A stretch of 64,000 nucleotides of DNA from Balanoglossus misakiensis (lineage: Eukaryota; Hemichordata). Position 1 is the first letter of the stretch; each line of letters opens with the position of its first letter. Both the position numbers and the translations under genes were made by a program. Under the pieces are notes generated by a model. That model did no database searches, had not been told where the DNA came from, and saw only the letters and a list, made by a program, of their open reading frames with translations. The stretch covers positions 6,386,001 to 6,450,000 of the forward strand of contig CM082585.2 of NCBI GenBank assembly GCA_040954595.2, in the 5' to 3' direction. Below, one piece after another: positions 62,523 through 64,000 of this stretch.

Positions 62523-64000
62523 ATGTTTGGAATTTGGCGGTGTACGGTGTTTTTGTGCGTCGCGATGACCGTTTCGGCGGCCCAGGAGTTATATTCGTGC
62601 TACGATGTCCAACAAGCGTTTGTTAAAAAGGGCATGGGATCCAGTCATCTGATACCGAGGACACCACTAACCGGTAAATACAATCATATTTATATTTTCC
62701 TGTGTGTGTAACATTATCTGCGATTGCCCTATCAAATAGAAAGGTGTCTAACCAATAATGACCTGTATTATCTTTATATTTAGAGGAAAATTTAAAAGTT
62801 TGTTCCAACTCGAAAACTTGTTGTACCAAGCGAGTGGAAGAAAAGTTCTTACAGCAAGCCAAGATAGATTTTCGGAGCTCGGTGGAACTTCAGAGCGCCT
62901 ACACGAAATCGCTGATCTCCACGAATTCTGTAAAATACCAAGGTATGTGCGTCATTTTCCGATCCCTGACTGAATCATAGTTTATTGGCGGGGCATTTTC
63001 TCTGAACAAACTGTGGCGTGTTTTGATTGTGTACTGTACACAAGGGTCACGCCGTCCTACAGTGTGTGTAAACGAATGAAGTGTGACACCGACCAATCGA
63101 ATATAAAAACAGCCGTTCACTGCATATCGGCGATCGGCTGCGATTTCACCCTCCCAGCTTAGAAGATCTGTTCGCCGTGTGTCTAAAATTAACTCGGTGT
63201 GTCTGGAATACTAGCCAGGCCGATCCCACCAGTTATTACCTCACGAGCCCCGCGGCAAGTAACTGAATGCCTGTCATTTTTTAGTCGCAATACACAGAGC
63301 TGTGTGGTTCTCCTGTCTCGACTAGACTGGACTGCGTTATCGGGGAGCCAGTGTTTGCGTGTAATCGGACTTTCATGTTTGTATCAGGGTTTGCGTGTTT
63401 CAAAAGCCTGAGATAAAGTGGCCGGGCTGGCGACGTTTCGGCGTCTGAATAGATTGGCTGCTAACGGATTTCGGTGGGTGTGTTCTCCCATTCACACCGG
63501 CATTTTCACTTAATTTGTTGGCATAATTAGCTTTCAATGCATGGCATTACCAAGTCTTTTTGTTGGCTCCCACAAAAGGAAAGTGGTTACCGAATTTTCA
63601 TCTGGGCATTCTGTGCGTCTCTTTCAATTTTGGCCAATTTGGAAAGAAGCGGACTTGACTAAGTAGACTTCAGATTTGTAAAAAAAAAAAAACACCCCCA
63701 GTATGCAAAAAACACATCACATCTTTGTTCAATACACAAAAAGTGATCATTTCAAAGAATGCTGCACTCCAAAAGCCTACCTAAACAGAGAAATCAGTTT
63801 TCATACACTTCTGTACAAGATCTGACCATTTGATACGAAATATACCCTTGTATGGCCATTGTCAAGGTAACCTGGACCAAGACCATTTCAGGACATAAAC
63901 AGAGAATCTATTAAGGATTATAGCCTCAGACTGGGATTTCCCTGCTGTGAGAAATAAATGATCTATTTGCTCTAATAATAAATATAGACTTGATTTACCC
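62523..64000 (+). CDS. Glypican, first two coding exons (runs off the window)
   Basis: Glypicans are GPI-anchored heparan sulfate proteoglycans that tune Wnt, Hedgehog, BMP and FGF signalling at the cell surface. Exon 1 (62523-62673) encodes a hydrophobic signal peptide (WRCTVFLCVAMTVSA) followed by ELYSCYDVQQAFVKKGMG. Exon 2 (62784-62942) continues EENLKVCSNSKTCCTKRVEE, then KFLQQAKIDFRSSVELQS. The SC...V, LKVC and TCC spacing is that of the glypican N-terminal cysteine domain. About 103 residues are visible, ending in a phase-1 donor (CAAG|GTATGTG). No further exon was found before 64000. These residues do not settle the subfamily: TCCTKRVEEK fits both the GPC1/2/4/6 and GPC3/5 branches. 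Confidence 0.85.
62943..64000 (+). other. Glypican intron 2 (partial)
   Basis: About 1.06 kb of non-coding sequence from the exon 2 donor to the window edge. I see no exon with glypican features, no repeat shared with the rest of the window and no RNA gene. Confidence 0.6.

Overview
This is a eukaryotic, intron-rich, AT-rich animal genome segment. Spliced proteins assembled by eye match single-copy bilaterian genes over their full length: MED14, RAP2, a TSPAN6/7-type tetraspanin, TMLHE, MCM7, and the first two exons of a glypican. Gene content, intron style and many short foldback repeats suggest an invertebrate deuterostome. A lancelet-like chordate is my first guess, but the sequence alone does not prove it.

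Layout. MED14 (minus, 39 coding exons, 15443 down to 689) is head-to-head with an intronless RAP2 GTPase (plus, 17122-17667). A gene-poor stretch of about 11.6 kb with tandem and foldback repeats follows. The tetraspanin (minus, 7 exons, 41157 down to 29527) has an 8.4 kb first intron and is head-to-head with TMLHE (plus, 6 exons, 42182-45506), the first enzyme of carnitine synthesis. TMLHE is tail-to-tail with MCM7 (minus, 17 exons, 59658 down to 47473), a subunit of the replicative helicase. MCM7 is head-to-head with a glypican (plus, from 62523) that runs off the window.

The most interesting content is inside MCM7. Seven ~75-85 nt hairpins lie on the MCM7 sense strand, five in intron 13 and two in intron 15. 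Each has AUUGCAC, the miR-25/miR-92 seed, at the same place on its 3' arm. All seven share nt 2-8, and six share most of nt 14-22, while nt 9-13 are free to vary with partly matching changes on the 5' arm. This is the pattern of a duplicated intronic microRNA cluster. In vertebrates the miR-106b~25 cluster also lies in an MCM7 intron. A glypican and a RAP2 gene in the same window recall the neighbourhoods of the other vertebrate clusters of this family (miR-17~92 by GPC5/GPC6 and RAP2A; miR-106a~363 by GPC3/GPC4 and RAP2C). The window may therefore show an unduplicated version of that locus.

The remaining DNA holds short nonautonomous foldback elements in introns and spacers, a (GTAT)n microsatellite, and two GC-AG introns (one in MED14, one in MCM7). 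Exon boundaries were set by hand from splice signals, reading phase and knowledge of the families; the MED14, MCM7, TMLHE and tetraspanin models all keep frame from start to stop.
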